Source: Orobanche coerulescens (Eukaryota; Streptophyta; Magnoliopsida; Lamiales; Orobanchaceae). Taken from it: a stretch of DNA of 64,000 bases. The position numbers and the translations under genes are program-made. Positions 19,891 through 31,365 of this stretch are shown piece by piece (within the stretch, counting starts at the first letter, position 1; the number at the start of each line of letters is the position of its first letter). The notes beneath the pieces are model-generated. The model was not told the origin of the DNA, ran no database searches, and saw only the letters and a list, made by a program, of their open reading frames with translations. The stretch lies in contig CM065815.1 in assembly GCA_033398695.1 (NCBI GenBank), positions 101,274,501 through 101,338,500 on the forward strand. The letters run 5' to 3'.

Positions 19891-20454
19891 GTGGTTATGC
19901 AAAGCGAACTAATCGAACAAAGACCGCCTTGTTATATTCCACACAAGGTTGTTTCAATTATTGTCAAAGAACTGGAGGGTCCTAATCCATTTGTTCTTGT
20001 TGAACCAGTTCTTGACACCGACCAACGTGAAAGCAGCGTGGCTGCGTATAATCGGAAAATAGTAAGGGACGAATTCATTATTGAAGGGAGTGAGGACGCG
20101 ATTTGTGTTCACTTAGCACAGGAGTTGGAAATTACTCCGTTAAACCATAAATCACCTTTTCGGGATTCCATTAAGGGGAATGGAAGACTCCTAGGTATGT
20201 CGTTTGTTTCCATTTTGCATGTTGTCCTTTTGGATACGCAATCACAAGTTAAAGTCAACATTATGGACGAAAATTACATCTTCAAACCGGGAGGACTGCA
20301 ATTATATCCGGAGTATCAACCCTTCTTTCGGGCATTGGAATCAAGAATGAATCTTCTTGAAAAAGAAGGGAATGATGTGATTAAGACCGAGCATCCAATG
20401 AACTACATGTCAAGTCTTACAGCACAAAAAAAAAAGTTCAAAATCTGGATTTGA
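19891..20454 (+). CDS. Hypothetical 187-residue protein in D1
   Basis: This open frame from 19891 to 20454 has no counterpart in A, B, C, D2 or E and no domain I recognise. It starts MVMQSELIEQRPPCYIPHK, is mixed in charge with a hydrophobic centre (LGMSFVSILHVVLLD), and ends Lys-rich (AQKKKFKIWI) beside a run of ten A. One frame over, the last bases before the LTR encode LDLRSNPLKGGGYD, the tail motif of the other families. It may be a diverged spacer or captured host DNA. Confidence 0.45.
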   Translation: MVMQSELIEQRPPCYIPHKVVSIIVKELEGPNPFVLVEPVLDTDQRESSVAAYNRKIVRDEFIIEGSEDAICVHLAQELEITPLNHKSPFRDSIKGNGRLLGMSFVSILHVVLLDTQSQVKVNIMDENYIFKPGGLQLYPEYQPFFRALESRMNLLEKEGNDVIKTEHPMNYMSSLTAQKKKFKIWI

Positions 20455-20468
20455 GGTCAAATCCTTTG

Positions 20469-20482
20469 AAAGGGGGAGGGTA
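20469..20482 (+). other. Polypurine tract of D1
   Basis: AAAGGGGGAGGGTA is immediately before the 3' LTR. It is the same kind of tract as in A and B. Confidence 0.8.
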
Positions 20483-20633
20483 TGATACGAATCGGTCAAC
20501 ATCATCAAATACAAAAAGAAGATTATCCGACCAAGCTTGATTGAGTCGCAGGTATACATAAAATCCTCATGCAAAATACATGGACAAATTACCAATTCTC
20601 GCGCTCGTCCGAAATCCGATTCAGGTGATTCAA
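20483..20633 (+). repeat. 3' LTR of D1, first part
   Basis: It matches 17339 onward, but lacks about 47 bp present in the 5' LTR between CTCGCGC and CTCGTCCG. A3 splits it at TTCAA (20629-20633); the LTR resumes at 26782. Confidence 0.9.
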
Positions 20634-21579
20634 TGATACGAATTACGTAAGTAATACGTATAAAATACAACGGAAGATTAACAAGTATCAAAGTAACACT
20701 TGAAATTTACTAAGGGTGGCCGAGTTTTAATGGGATTCGGCCGTGAGGTAGTAAGATGTACGGATTTTGATGTGTTTTATCGAACTAGACCTATAACTCG
20801 ATAAAGGTAATCTTTTCCCAAGACCTATTGAGAATTGATCAAGTTAAAATCTCGAGATGCGTCGAAACAATAACTAAAGTTTGTTGAACTCGTTCAACGT
20901 ATATTTCAGAGAAATACAAGGTTTATTACTTTCAAGATATGTTACCAATACAACGAGGACTACTATATATAGTAGTTTCCAACCGTAAGAAAATACAACA
21001 AAACGAGAAAACGAAGCTTCCTAGCAACACATCAATCGCGAAAATATCCAAGGAGATACCATCTTGGATTTATTATGTGATCATGACATGAAGTAATCTT
21101 GGACTTGATGGTGACATGAAGAAGATCTTCACCAAATGTCTTCACAAATTGTCCTTTCTTGCAAGCAACAAATCGGCCGATCTTTATCAAGGAGTGAGGA
21201 GGATTTTGTGAAGATTGATATCAACCTCTTTGGACTTATTATGGTGACTAAGACATGAGAGACAATGACATGAAGGATGAAAGTCTTCTTCAAATCTATG
21301 CATGGGCCGATTTTGTTATTATGGTGGGGAAGGAAATATCTTCATTATCTTGTCAAAGATATGAAGTCAAGTGAGGTCCCTTTCAAGCATGATATGGCCG
21401 ATTTTTCATGCTTTGACCGATTCCGCTGTCGAATTTTACGTTACTCGATTCCGATTAACAACGTAACTCCAATCCGCGTATTCTTTTCTCCCAAGTATAA
21501 TGATGCATGGCCATGCGAATCGTCGTGGACGTCGATTTTTATTGGAGCTTCTTCGATTGGAATATTAGATATCGTATCA
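20634..21579 (-). repeat. 3' LTR of A3
   Basis: 946 bp, with the hairpin at 20776-20805 and the TATA palindrome at 20960-20975. The adjacent PPT complement (TTCCCTCCTTCTTT) follows at 21580. Confidence 0.93.
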
Positions 21580-22740
21580 TTCCCTCCTTCTTTGAAAGGA
21601 ATTGACCTCAATTCCGTAATGCCATCGTCGTCAAGGTAAGGCGAGAGATCACCTACGTTGAAAGTCGCATGTACTCCGTATTCGCCGGAAGTTCGACTTT
21701 GTATGCGTTGTCGTTCACTTTTTCCACAATTTTGTACGGACCCTCGGCTCTCGGCATCAATTTGTTCTTCCGTTTACTTGGGAATCTTTCTTTTCTCAAA
21801 TGTATCCAAACTAAGTCGCCAACATCAAATAATCTCGCTTTTTTATTTTTGTTCGACTTCCGTTTATAAATTTCATTCACTTCTTTAATCCGTTCCCGTA
21901 TCTTTTCATGTAACTTCATCATTGATTTGAGTTTTGCTTCGGCGTCTTTGTGAACCAATTCGTTGCTCGGCAAGGGAATCAAGTCCAATGGCAAGTGCGG
22001 ATTTAATCCGTATACTACTTCAAAAGGTGAATGGGCCGTGGCATAACCGGGTGATCGGTTGTAGGCGAATTCCGCATGAGCAAGTTTAACGTCCCAATCC
22101 TTTTGTGTTTTATTCACCAATCCTCGCAATAACGCTCCCAAGGTTCGATTCGTCACCTCGGTCTGTCCATCGGTTTGTGGGTGATGTGAAGTACTGAATA
22201 GGAGTTTGGTGCCCACTTTTCTCCATAAAGTATTCCAGAAGTAACTCAGAAATTTGGAATCTCGATCCGACATGATAGTTTTTGGAACTCCGTGTAAACG
22301 AACTATTTCCCGGAAGTACAAGTCCGCCACATTGCTTGCATCATCGGTTTTGTGGCATGCTATAAAGTGAGCCATTTTCGAAAAACGGTCGACGACCACC
22401 ATGATCGAGTCTTTGCCTCGTTGAGTACGAGGTAAAGCCACAATAAAATCCATCGAGACATCCTCCCATGGTCGTAACGGTATTGGCAACGGCATGTATG
22501 TACTTGACTTGAACGAACTTTTCATCATATGACAAGTGACGCATTTACTCACGATTGTGCTCACGTCACCATACATCTTTGGCCAGAAGAAATGTTCTTT
22601 CAACACCTCTACAGTCTTGGCCGAGCCGAAATGACCGGCTAGTCCTCCTCCGTGCGCCTCCCGAACTAGCAATTCCCGGGTGTATGTCTCGGCACACATA
22701 ATTTATTTCCCTTGAAAAGAAAGCCATCCTGTAAAACAAA
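21580..22740 (-). pseudogene. A3 integrase
   Basis: The open part 21653-22699 holds the whole integrase: zinc-binding [13 protein letters not shown] and CVTCH, core Asp in [19 protein letters not shown], and Glu in QTEVTNRTLG, then a basic C-terminal part ([19 protein letters not shown]). A lost G in the LPGEYG codons near 21690 shifts the frame, so the tail VGDLSPYLDDNGITELRS is out of frame. Another frame change near 22690 separates it from RNase H. Confidence 0.9.
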
Positions 22741-24695
22741 TTCCTCAAATGCTGTTTTACAACGGTTAAAAATTTCCCGAAGTCCAAATCGTCGCTGTAA
22801 TGATCTTTCAAAGTCTCGAACCCCAACAAACGAACATCTAGAATCGACAGTAAGGCATACCGTCTTGATAGTGCATCCGCCACTATATTACTCTTCCCGT
22901 CTTTGTACTTGGATGAAAAGTGAAAAGATTGTAGAAATTCCACCCATTTTGCATGTCTCGGGCTTAGCTTGCTTTGTCCGTTGATGTATTTCAACGACTC
23001 GTGGTCCGAATGTAACACGAAATGTTTCGAACGTAAATAGTGACTCCAATGATCGAGTGCTCTCACGATAGCATAGAACTCCTTATCGTAAGTACAATAA
23101 TTCACTCGGGCGCCACTTAACTTCTCCGAAAAATAGGCGATGGGACGGCCTCTTTGAATAAGCACTGCCCAAATTCCAACTCCGCTAGCGTCGCATTCCA
23201 CCTCAAACGGTTGTGAAAAATCGGGTAACGTCAAAATCGGCGCTTCACATAATTTTCCCTTTAAATTTTCAAAAGCCTTTTGGGCCGCCTCGTTCCATGC
23301 AAAGGTTCCTTTTTTCAGACACTCCGTGATCGGACTGGAGATAGTGCTAAAGTCCCGTATGAATCGTCGGTAAAAAGAAGCGAGGCCATGAAATGATCGT
23401 ACCTCCGTGATGGTCTTTGGGGTCGGCCACGACTTGATTGCCGCGATCTTCTCTTGGTCGACCGAAACTCCTTTCGAAACAACATAGCCGAGAAAGACAA
23501 GACTCTCGACTAGGAAAGTACACTTCTCCCGTTTTCCATAAAGTTTTTGTTCCCTTAGCGTTTCAAATACGTGCCGCAAATGTTCGAGATGCTCCTCTAC
23601 GGATCGACTGTAGATCAAAATGTCGTCTAGGTATACGACAACAAACTTTCCCAAGAAAGGTTTGAGAACCTCGTTCATCAACCTCATAAAAGTGCTCGGG
23701 GCGTTAGTGAGGCCGAATGGCATCACAACCCATTCGTAAAGTCCATTCTTTGTTTTAAACACCGTTTTCCATTCGTCTCCCTCTCGCATGCGGATTTGAT
23801 GGTATCCGCTCCGTAAATCAACTTTGGAAAATATAACCGAGCCATGTAACTCGTCCAACATGTCGTCTAGTCTCGGGATGGGGAACCGATACTTGACGGT
23901 GATGTTATTCACGGCTCTACTGTCAATACACATTCGCCATGATCCGTCTTTTTTTGGCACAAGTAGAACTGGAACCGCACACGGACTTAAACTTTCTCGG
24001 ACATATCCGTGATTCATGAGTTCATCAATTTGACGTTGTAGTTCTTTGGTTTCTTCGGGATTACAACGATACGCCGCTTTGTTCGGTAATGGAGCTCCCG
24101 GTATAAGATCAATCTGGTGTTCAATTCCGCGGATAGGTGGTAATCCTACCGGCAAGTCTTCGGGAAATACATCCGAGAACTCGTGTAATAGTGCATCTAT
24201 CTCTTCTTCGTGGTGTGATTTGGTGGCAAGATTTCGGACCTCTTTAATCATCATCAAATAAACACGTTCGCCATCGTCAATGGCGTGTTCGACTTCTTTC
24301 TCGTTTGCAAACATCGTAAGTTTCGGTCCTTCGACTTTTTTCGAACTCATCGTCCGGATAGCTTGAGGTGACATAGGTTTAAGAACAATTTTTTTACCTT
24401 TGTCACGTAACTCATACTCGTTACTCTTCCCTCGATGTAGTACGTCCCGATCAAATAACCAAGGTCTTCCTAATAACACGTGACATGCGTCCATCGGTAG
24501 TACATCGCATGTAATATCATCACCATACGAACCCATGGTGAGTCCGACCTTTACTTGCCTTGATACTTTCACCTTGTTTCCATCATCGAGCCAATGGAGT
24601 GCATACGGCTTTGGATGGGCCGTGGTGATCAAACCGAGTTTTGAGACCATCTCGCTTGATGCCACGTTTGTACAACTTCCACCGTCAATGATCAA
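22566..24695 (-). CDS. A3 protease-RT-RNase H open part (709 codons)
   Basis: This open piece begins in the protease ([16 protein letters not shown]), passes RT ([40 protein letters not shown]) and the whole RNase H domain ([23 protein letters not shown]), and runs out in a wrong frame over the integrase start. The upstream break is a one-base loss near 24765. RNase H reads GIWAVLIQ where A1 has GIGAVLIQ. Confidence 0.9.
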   Translation of the reverse strand: MIIDGGSCTNVASSEMVSKLGLITTAHPKPYALHWLDDGNKVKVSRQVKVGLTMGSYGDDITCDVLPMDACHVLLGRPWLFDRDVLHRGKSNEYELRDKGKKIVLKPMSPQAIRTMSSKKVEGPKLTMFANEKEVEHAIDDGERVYLMMIKEVRNLATKSHHEEEIDALLHEFSDVFPEDLPVGLPPIRGIEHQIDLIPGAPLPNKAAYRCNPEETKELQRQIDELMNHGYVRESLSPCAVPVLLVPKKDGSWRMCIDSRAVNNITVKYRFPIPRLDDMLDELHGSVIFSKVDLRSGYHQIRMREGDEWKTVFKTKNGLYEWVVMPFGLTNAPSTFMRLMNEVLKPFLGKFVVVYLDDILIYSRSVEEHLEHLRHVFETLREQKLYGKREKCTFLVESLVFLGYVVSKGVSVDQEKIAAIKSWPTPKTITEVRSFHGLASFYRRFIRDFSTISSPITECLKKGTFAWNEAAQKAFENLKGKLCEAPILTLPDFSQPFEVECDASGVGIWAVLIQRGRPIAYFSEKLSGARVNYCTYDKEFYAIVRALDHWSHYLRSKHFVLHSDHESLKYINGQSKLSPRHAKWVEFLQSFHFSSKYKDGKSNIVADALSRRYALLSILDVRLLGFETLKDHYSDDLDFGKFLTVVKQHLRNLFYRMAFFSREINYVCRDIHPGIASSGGARRRTSRSFRLGQDCRGVERTFLLAKDVW

Positions 24696-25774
24696 GCTAC
24701 ACCATTTATCTCCGACACGACACTTCGTGTGGAAGATTTGGTCTCGTTGTTCTTCGTCACTCGGGGCGCCTTCGTTTGTAACATGCGAAGGACGAGGTTC
24801 GTGTCATAGTTCGGGGCATCGTATGCCTCGCATTCTTCTTCTTCTTCGTCGCCTTCTAAGTTAAAAACGTCTCCAATTTTTTCTTCTTCGGCTAGTAATT
24901 CTTCTCGAGCGGCTATGGCTTCTCGTAACGTCACAATTCTCCGATTTGGACAAGCACTTTGATAGTGTCCAAATCCTTGACATTTGAAACACCGGACTTT
25001 AGATAGGCTTGTTTCTTTTGGGGTGATAGGAGTTTTTTGAATGGTAGTAACGGGTTGGCTTGTGGTGACAGTTTTTGGAGACGAGCTAGAACTCGCGCCA
25101 AAGTTGGTATTTCCGTATTTAGATGGGAATTCGGGTTTAGAAAGTTTTGCTTTGTTTTGATTTTCCAACTTTATGCAAAGCCCGCATAAAGTATCAAAGT
25201 CGGCATAGGGGTAGAGTTCCACGGAATTAGCAATATTTTTGTTCAAACCTCGTAGGAAGCAGGACATTCGCAATTCTTCGCTTTCTTCAAGTTCTCCCAT
25301 CAAGGATAAGTTTTCAAACTCCTCGATGTACTCCTCGACACTTAGCTTTCCTTGCGTGAGTTCGAAATTTTTCGATACAAGCTTAACTTGTGTGTAGTCG
25401 GGACATATCTTTTCGTAGTTTCTTTTTAGAGAATCCCACGAACGTATCTTCTCTTTTCCTACCACGAACTCTTTGTGTCTTCATTCGCTCAAACCAAAGG
25501 AAGCTCCCTTTCCAAGTTTGAGAATCGCATACTTGCAACGTACCTCGTCATTGAGATCCTTGAACTCAAACATTCGTTCAATTTTTCTTTCCCACTCCAA
25601 ATAAACCTCGGGATCGGTGCCGCCTACGAACTCTGGAAGTTCGCTTGTCTTGTATTCATCAGCATGTCGTGGTGCATGCATGGTGTCGTATCCTCGTCGT
25701 GCTTGGATTCTGGGCTCCGGTAAGCCACGAAGAACGTCACGTAGTTGTGCTACTTCTTCATCGGTGAATGCCAT
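24692..25774 (-). pseudogene. A3 gag, frameshifted
   Basis: The start at 25774 (MAFTDEEVAQLRDVLRGLP) matches A1 and A2. A lost base near 25500 (in the LGKGASLW codons) and further changes near 25465-25380 break the capsid domain. The frame at 24692-25465 then carries the zinc knuckle CFKCQGFGHYQSAC and the acidic linker. It is followed by protease one frame over. Confidence 0.9.
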
Positions 25775-25825
25775 CTTCTTGAGTAACGTCGAGAACTGTG
25801 AGACAAATGGCTCCGATACCACTTA

Positions 25826-26776
25826 TGATACGAATTACGTAAGTAATACGTATAAAATACAACGGAAGATTAACAAGTATCAAAGTAACACTTGAAATTT
25901 ACTAAGGGTGGCCGAGTTTTAATGGGATTCGGCCGTGAGGTAGTAAGATGTACGGATTTTGATGTGTTTTATCGAACTAGACCTATAACTCGATAAAGGT
26001 AATCTTTTCCCAAGACCTATTGAGAATTGATCAAGTTAAAATCTCGAGACGCGTCGAAACAATAACTAAAGTTTGTTGAACTCGTTCAACGTATATTTCA
26101 GAGAAATACAAGGTTTATTACTTTCAAGATATGTTACCAATACAACGAGGACTACTATATATAGTAGTTTCCAACCGTAAGAAAATACAACAAAACGAGA
26201 AAACGAAGCTTCCTAGCAACACATCAATCGGCCGAAAATATCCAAGGAGATACCATCTTGGATTTATTATGTGATCATGACATGAAGTAATCTTGGACTT
26301 GATGGTGACATGAAGAAGATCTTCACTAAATGTCTTCACAAATTGTCCTTTCTTGCAAGCAACAAATCGGCCGATCTTTATCAAGGAGTGAGGAGGATTT
26401 TGTGAAGATTGATATCAACCTCTTTGGACTTATTATGGTGACTAAGACATGAGAGACAATGACATGAAGGATGAAAGTCTTCTTCAAATCTATGCATGGG
26501 CCGATTTTGTTATTATGGTGGGGAAGGAAATATCTTCATTATCTTGTCAAAGATATGAAGTCAAGTGAGGTCCCTTTCAAGCATGATATGGCCGATTTTT
26601 CATGCTTTCGGACCGATTCCGTCGTCGAATTTTACGTTACTCCGATTCCGATTAACAACGTAACTCCAATCCGCGTATTCTTTTCTCCCAAGTATAATGA
26701 TGCATGGCCATGCGAGTCGTCGTGGACGTCGATTTTTATTGGAGCTTCTTCGATTGGAATATTAGATATCGTATCA
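25826..26776 (-). repeat. 5' LTR of A3
   Basis: 951 bp, hairpin at 25968-25997, TATA palindrome at 26152-26167. The PBS complement GGCTCCGATACCA is at about 25809-25821. Confidence 0.93.
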
Positions 26777-26781
26777 TTCAA

Positions 26782-27998
26782 GTGGCCATGGAAAGCTAAG
26801 AAAGAGAGCTACAAATATTATGAGACCATAGGACCAAATTCGGACCCATTGGATCCCAGAAATGACAAAACCGACAGCATCATATTTGGTCCAAGATCAT
26901 GAAGATTTTTGTCTCTTCTAGTTTCAAGACTTCATTTTCAAAGTCCACTACAATGCTTGGGTCCCTCCACACTTCAATAATTCGGCCAAACCAAGTGAAT
27001 GGAAGCTTGATTTTTGTTGTCCTTGTCAAGTATCACATGGGAGAGATTTTGTCCCCACTTTTGAACTTGATGCGATTACGACATCTCCAAACGAAGTAAG
27101 AATCAACGTAGGTGACGATACCAAGTTGCATGCACATGCACCTACGTGCCGGTGAGAAAATATCCGCGGAAATGGGAGCGATCTTAAAAATCGGAACCGG
27201 ATAACTTAGACGTATCAAAACATGCACACGTATGCATGTTCGTGCATACAAAATCGGCCATATGGGGAAGATTTCGCCGATTGTGACTTGCATCCTTGAA
27301 GGATTTTGTCCCCACTACTTTCAACATTTGTGTCCATTTTCAAAGTCCACCATATCAACACTTGAGATTTGATTTCCCTCCACCTTATCACTTCGGCCGA
27401 AACACATGGGAGGAAGACTACAAGATGTTGCTTTCTTGTTCAAAGTCTTTGTCAAAGACTTATCACATAAGATAGATGGTGACCTCCTCCACTTCATGAT
27501 ACCCACGACCAAACTCAAAGAAACCAAGCATGTGTTGTTTTTATTTTTTTTAAAGTCTTGATGTCTTAGTTTAATAATTGCTTGTCTTTTAGTTTGATTT
27601 TGTGTGATGTTGTTTGGCTTGGTTAGGAGTTGTAAATGGCTATATAAAGCCTCATCCTCCACTTGTTGTAAGCATCTTGAAAGTTATAAACATTGTATTT
27701 CTCTTGAAATATACGTTGAACGAGTTCAACAAAACCTTGGTTATTATTTCGACGCGTCTCGAATATAACTTGATCAATTCTCAATAGGTCTTGAGGAGAG
27801 ATTATCTTTATCGAGTTATAGGTCTAATTCGATAAAACACATTCAATCCCATACACTACCCTACCTCACGGCCGAAACCCATATAATTTCGGCCACCACC
27901 TTTTATTTTCATTGTTACTTTGATACTTGTAAAAACCGTGATAATCTTCCGTTGTATTTTATACATTTTACGTACACTTATATACGTAATTCGTATCA
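26782..27998 (+). repeat. 3' LTR of D1, second part
   Basis: This resumes the D1 LTR after A3 and matches 17545-18756. It has an undamaged TAGGTC-loop hairpin at 27807-27836. The LTR ends TTCGTATCA and is followed by the second GGTTC duplication. Confidence 0.92.
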
Positions 27999-28290
27999 GG
28001 TTCGGCCGACAGTGACCTTGGCATTTCCGGACGAGTACAGCACGGGCCGTGCCGGACGACACGGCCGAGTTCGGTCGGCAGTGGCCGGCATTTTCCGGCA
28101 GGTGTGATATTTTCCGACAGGCTCGACATTTTCCAGCAGGGGACGACATTTTCCGACAGGTTGTGTCATTTTCCAGCTTGTGTCCGTTTTCTCGCCTAAA
28201 AATGTCGCCGTACGTGCATGACGCGTCGTAAGGCCGTTTATTTTGATCCTTGCTCCGTCTTCTTCATTTAGACTAGTTAATTTCGTATCA
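27999..28290 (-). repeat. Family C LTR L1, second part
   Basis: This is the 5' (U3) end of the minus-strand LTR after the D1 insertion, including the GGTTC duplicate. It has a GCACGG/CCGTGC palindrome near 28032 and five copies of a 19-20-bp repeat with core ATTTTCCGGCAGG at about 28090-28180. It ends TTTCGTATCA at 28290, next to the internal region's PPT complement. Confidence 0.9.
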
Positions 28291-29140
28291 TTCCCTCCAC
28301 CTTTAAAGGGAATTGTCCTCAATTCCGAACTCCCTTCGTTACCAAGATAATTAACTAAAGCCTCTAAGTATTTGATCTCGAAAATGTCCGCAGTGCGTAC
28401 ATGGCCCAAAATCTTGAGACGATAAGTAGTATGGGATCTCCGGGAATCACCAAACAAATAACTAACATTATTAATGAAATAATAATTATTATTCTGCGAG
28501 GTAATACCGATATCACGATATGAATCATCATATAACCGGACATCTGAAATGGGAAGCACGACAGTAATAATAGGTCGCTCTTCATCGGATGCCACTTCAA
28601 GCCCTAGGAAAAACACTTCGTCGTCGACTTTCATATCAAAATCTTGGTAAGGCTCAAGATATAGATGTTCCGGAATCCTCACATCTTCTTGCTCCGTATC
28701 AAGAACCGAAAACACCTCATTCGAGTCTGCCTCATAAATTGGACAAAAGTCTTCAAAACAACTTTCGTCGAGATATGGATCGTCGTCGGGCACAACATCA
28801 AAAATGGGAAGCATTAATGATTTCACGTTGGGTTCACCATCAAAAATGGGAAACACGGAATCAATTATGGGCTCCTCTTCGTCAACTAGTTTGGTATCAA
28901 ATACTGGTGGCCCTTCATAATCCGGCCCGATTTCCATGACACTAAAAGGCTCCTCACCATTAACATAAGTTGGTCCGTCTTGGTCAAATTAGCCAACACA
29001 ACCAACTGGTCCATGCTCAAAATAGCAAGATCCAGGTTCGTCAACTAGGGAGACACATCTCAACTCATCTTCTTCGTTGAATTGCTCCGTTGAAAACTCT
29101 GTTTCGTCTACTTCATTGAAAATGACCGTAGGGACATTGT
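28291..29140 (-). pseudogene. Family C Int-2 acidic spacer and integrase-like tail
   Basis: The minus-strand open piece from 28937 downward encodes an acidic spacer (PVFDTKLVDEEEPIID, repeated PIFD.EP-type motifs) then YYYFINNVSYLFGDS and YRLKILGHVRTADIFEIKYL. The tail SSELRTIPFKGGGND crosses the PPT into L1. A TAA at 28989-28991 interrupts it upstream. D2 splits the gene at ATTGT (29136-29140); the gag part is at 37908-38340. Confidence 0.82.
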
Positions 29141-30612
29141 TGATACGAATCGGTCAACATCATCAAATACAAAAAAGAAGATTATCCGACCAAGCTTGGT
29201 TGAGTCGCAGGCATACATAAAATCCTCATGCAAAATACATGGACAAATTACCAATTCTCGCACGGCGACGACGTACTTGATGCTTTAGTATTTTGTCCAT
29301 AACTTTCTCGTCCGAAATCCGATTCAGGTGATTCAAGTGGCCATGGAAAGCTAAGAAAGAGAGCTACAAATCTTATGAGACCATAGGACCAAATTCGGAC
29401 TCATTGGATCCCAGAAATGACAAAACCGACAGCATCATATTTGGTCCAAGATCATGAAGATTTTTGTCTCTTCTAGTTTCAAGACTTGATACGATATCTA
29501 AATCGAAGAAGCTCCAATAAAAATCGACATCCACGACGATACAAATTCGCATGGTCATGCATCATTATACTTGGGAGAAAAGAATACGCAGATTGGAGTT
29601 ACGTTGTTAATCGGAATCGGAGTAACGTAAAACTCGGCAGCGGAATCGGTCCGAAAGCATGAAATTCGGCCATATCATGCTTGAAAGGGACTCATGATTT
29701 GTCAAGATGCATGAAGATATTTTCTCTTCCCCACCATAATAAAAATCGGCCCTAGCATAAAGATTTGATGAAGACTTTCATCAAATATCTCCTTCATGTC
29801 ATTTTCCTTCATGTCATAATCACCCTAGTAATTCCAAAAGGCTTGATACCATATCACCACATAATCCTCACAATCCCTCCATGATTCGGCGAGTTGCACA
29901 AGATTGGAAGAAGACTTTCCTCAAAACTTTCCTTCATGTCATTATCCCTAATGTCTTAGTCACCATAATAATTCCAAAGGGGTTGATATCATATCTTCAC
30001 AAAATCCTCCTAATCACCTAAGTTGAGTTCGGCCGATTTGAAGAATAAGGGATGATATTTAGTGAAGATCTTCTTCATGTCACCATCACCATCACAAGTC
30101 CAAGATTCATCAAAGATTTCTTCATGTCTTAATCACCTAATAAAACCAAGATGCTTGGTATCTCCTCCTTAGATATTTCGGCCGAAATGGAAGCATGCTA
30201 GGAAGCTTCATTTTCTTGTTTTTGTTGTATTTTCTTAAAGTTGGAAACTACTATATATAGTAGTACTTGATTGTATTTGTAATAATCTTGAAAATTAATA
30301 AACCTTGTATTTCTTTGAAATATACGTTGAACGAGTTCAACAAAACTTTAGTTATTGTTTCGACGCGTCTCGAGATTTTAACTTGATCGATTCTCAATAG
30401 GTCTTGAGGAGAGATTATCTTTATCGAGTTATAGGTCTAATTCGGTAAAACACATTCAAACCCATACACTATCCTACATCACGACCGAAAACCGTATAAA
30501 TTTCGGTCACCCCCTTGTACTTTTGATCGATATTGTGATACTTTTCCAAACATAATAATATTCCGTTGTATTTCATACGCATTACGTACACTTACATACG
30601 TAATTCGTATCA
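29141..30612 (+). repeat. 5' LTR of D2 (mosaic)
   Basis: The first 345 bp match the D1 LTR start. At about 29486 the sequence switches to TTGATACGATATCTAAATCG and from there is a complete A-type LTR, including its own TGATACGA start, TATA palindrome (30248-30263) and hairpin (30420-30449). Both D2 LTRs have the same junction. Confidence 0.9.
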
Positions 30613-30616
30613 TAAG

Positions 30617-30648
30617 TGGTATCGGAGCCCAAGGTCATCTCCTTGGGC
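30617..30648 (+). other. D2 primer-binding site and adjoining hairpin
   Basis: TGGTATCGGAGC (30617-30628) overlaps the 8-bp stem GCCCAAGG/CCTTGGGC (30627-30634, 30641-30648), loop TCATCT. Confidence 0.87.
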
Positions 30649-30957
30649 GATCAACTATATTCACCGAATTTTTTTTTTTTGTTGAAGTATTTAGTCACCT
30701 TCTTGGGTTGTTCTTCACGGTTAGAAGAATTTTCGCATAACATTGGCAGATTAGCGCAGTCGGAAGAAAACAAAGTTTCCCGTGGATTCGACCGTTGGAT
30801 CATCACGAAATTTTGACAAAGGTAAGCCAACTCATTGAACTACAGTCTGAACGGTGGAGATCAGATTCTTTGATCATCTTCTTGGTTCATTCTTCACGGA
30901 TTTCTTGGAAAATTTTCTGTCCGATTTCTTGTCAAAAACTATCTCTTGATTCTTGTT

Positions 30958-31365
30958 ATGGATTTCTCCGAGCTCGATTTCTTGATGACACTCCGTGACG
31001 CACTAAACGGCTTACCGGAGCAACGTATGCAAGAAAGACACAGGGACGACGTCAACGATATTGATTTCTTGGCCAAATTCCGCAGCATACCGGAATTTCA
31101 CAGAGATAGTAATCCAAATGCGTGCATAGATTGGCTTCGTGCTTGTGAGGAGCACTCGGACTTCAAGGCTGCCCCGATCAACCGCCGCGTTTCGTTGGTG
31201 GCAAGGCGCCTCCGCGGTAGCGCCGCCGTCTGGTGGCAAAATCAAAGCTTGATCCGTTCACAACAACGTAAGCCAAAATCAAAGATTGGCAAAAATTCAC
31301 AAAATATTTCAATCGAAGGTTCAAACCATACCACCACTCGTTGTTCCCCACCACCCGGTCCTTGA
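30958..31365 (+). CDS. D2 gag-like protein, N-terminal part
   Basis: From ATG 30958 (MDFSELDFLMTLRDALNGLP), about 135 codons. It carries the gag-like blocks IPEFHRDSNPNACIDWLRAC and RRVSLVARRLRGSAAVWWQ, homologous by eye to the A gag capsid domain. After WWQ a frame change replaces the KLK..QDWLKFKKYFNRRF sequence seen in E. It would bind element RNA or co-assemble with gag of A or B; that is inferred. There is no zinc knuckle. Confidence 0.78.
   Translation: MDFSELDFLMTLRDALNGLPEQRMQERHRDDVNDIDFLAKFRSIPEFHRDSNPNACIDWLRACEEHSDFKAAPINRRVSLVARRLRGSAAVWWQNQSLIRSQQRKPKSKIGKNSQNISIEGSNHTTTRCSPPPGP

Larger units (their letters stand above)
20634..26776 (-). mobile_element. Ty3/gypsy element A3, complete with both LTRs
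   Basis: This full-length 6143-bp A element lies on the minus strand in the D1 3' LTR, target duplication TTCAA (20629-20633, 26777-26781). LTRs are 20634-21579 and 25826-26776. The two LTRs differ only at a few sites, most of them small losses at G/C runs, so this looks like one of the youngest insertions. gag-pol has four or so frameshifts. Confidence 0.95.
17339..27998 (+). mobile_element. Non-autonomous LTR element D1 carrying A3
   Basis: LTRs are 17339-18756 and 20483-27998 (the latter interrupted by A3), target duplication GGTTC (17334-17338, 27999-28003). The 1726-bp internal region has an exact tRNA-Met PBS, a gag-like start, degraded acidic-spacer remnants, an unknown 187-codon frame and a PPT. 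No protease, RT or integrase-core sequence is present. Confidence 0.92.

Noticed and set aside
27856..28231. Frames with repeated PAGKCR/LPENAG-like peptides
   Set aside because: They are translations of the ATTTTCCGGCAGG minisatellite; zinc-finger-like Cys spacing is coincidental.
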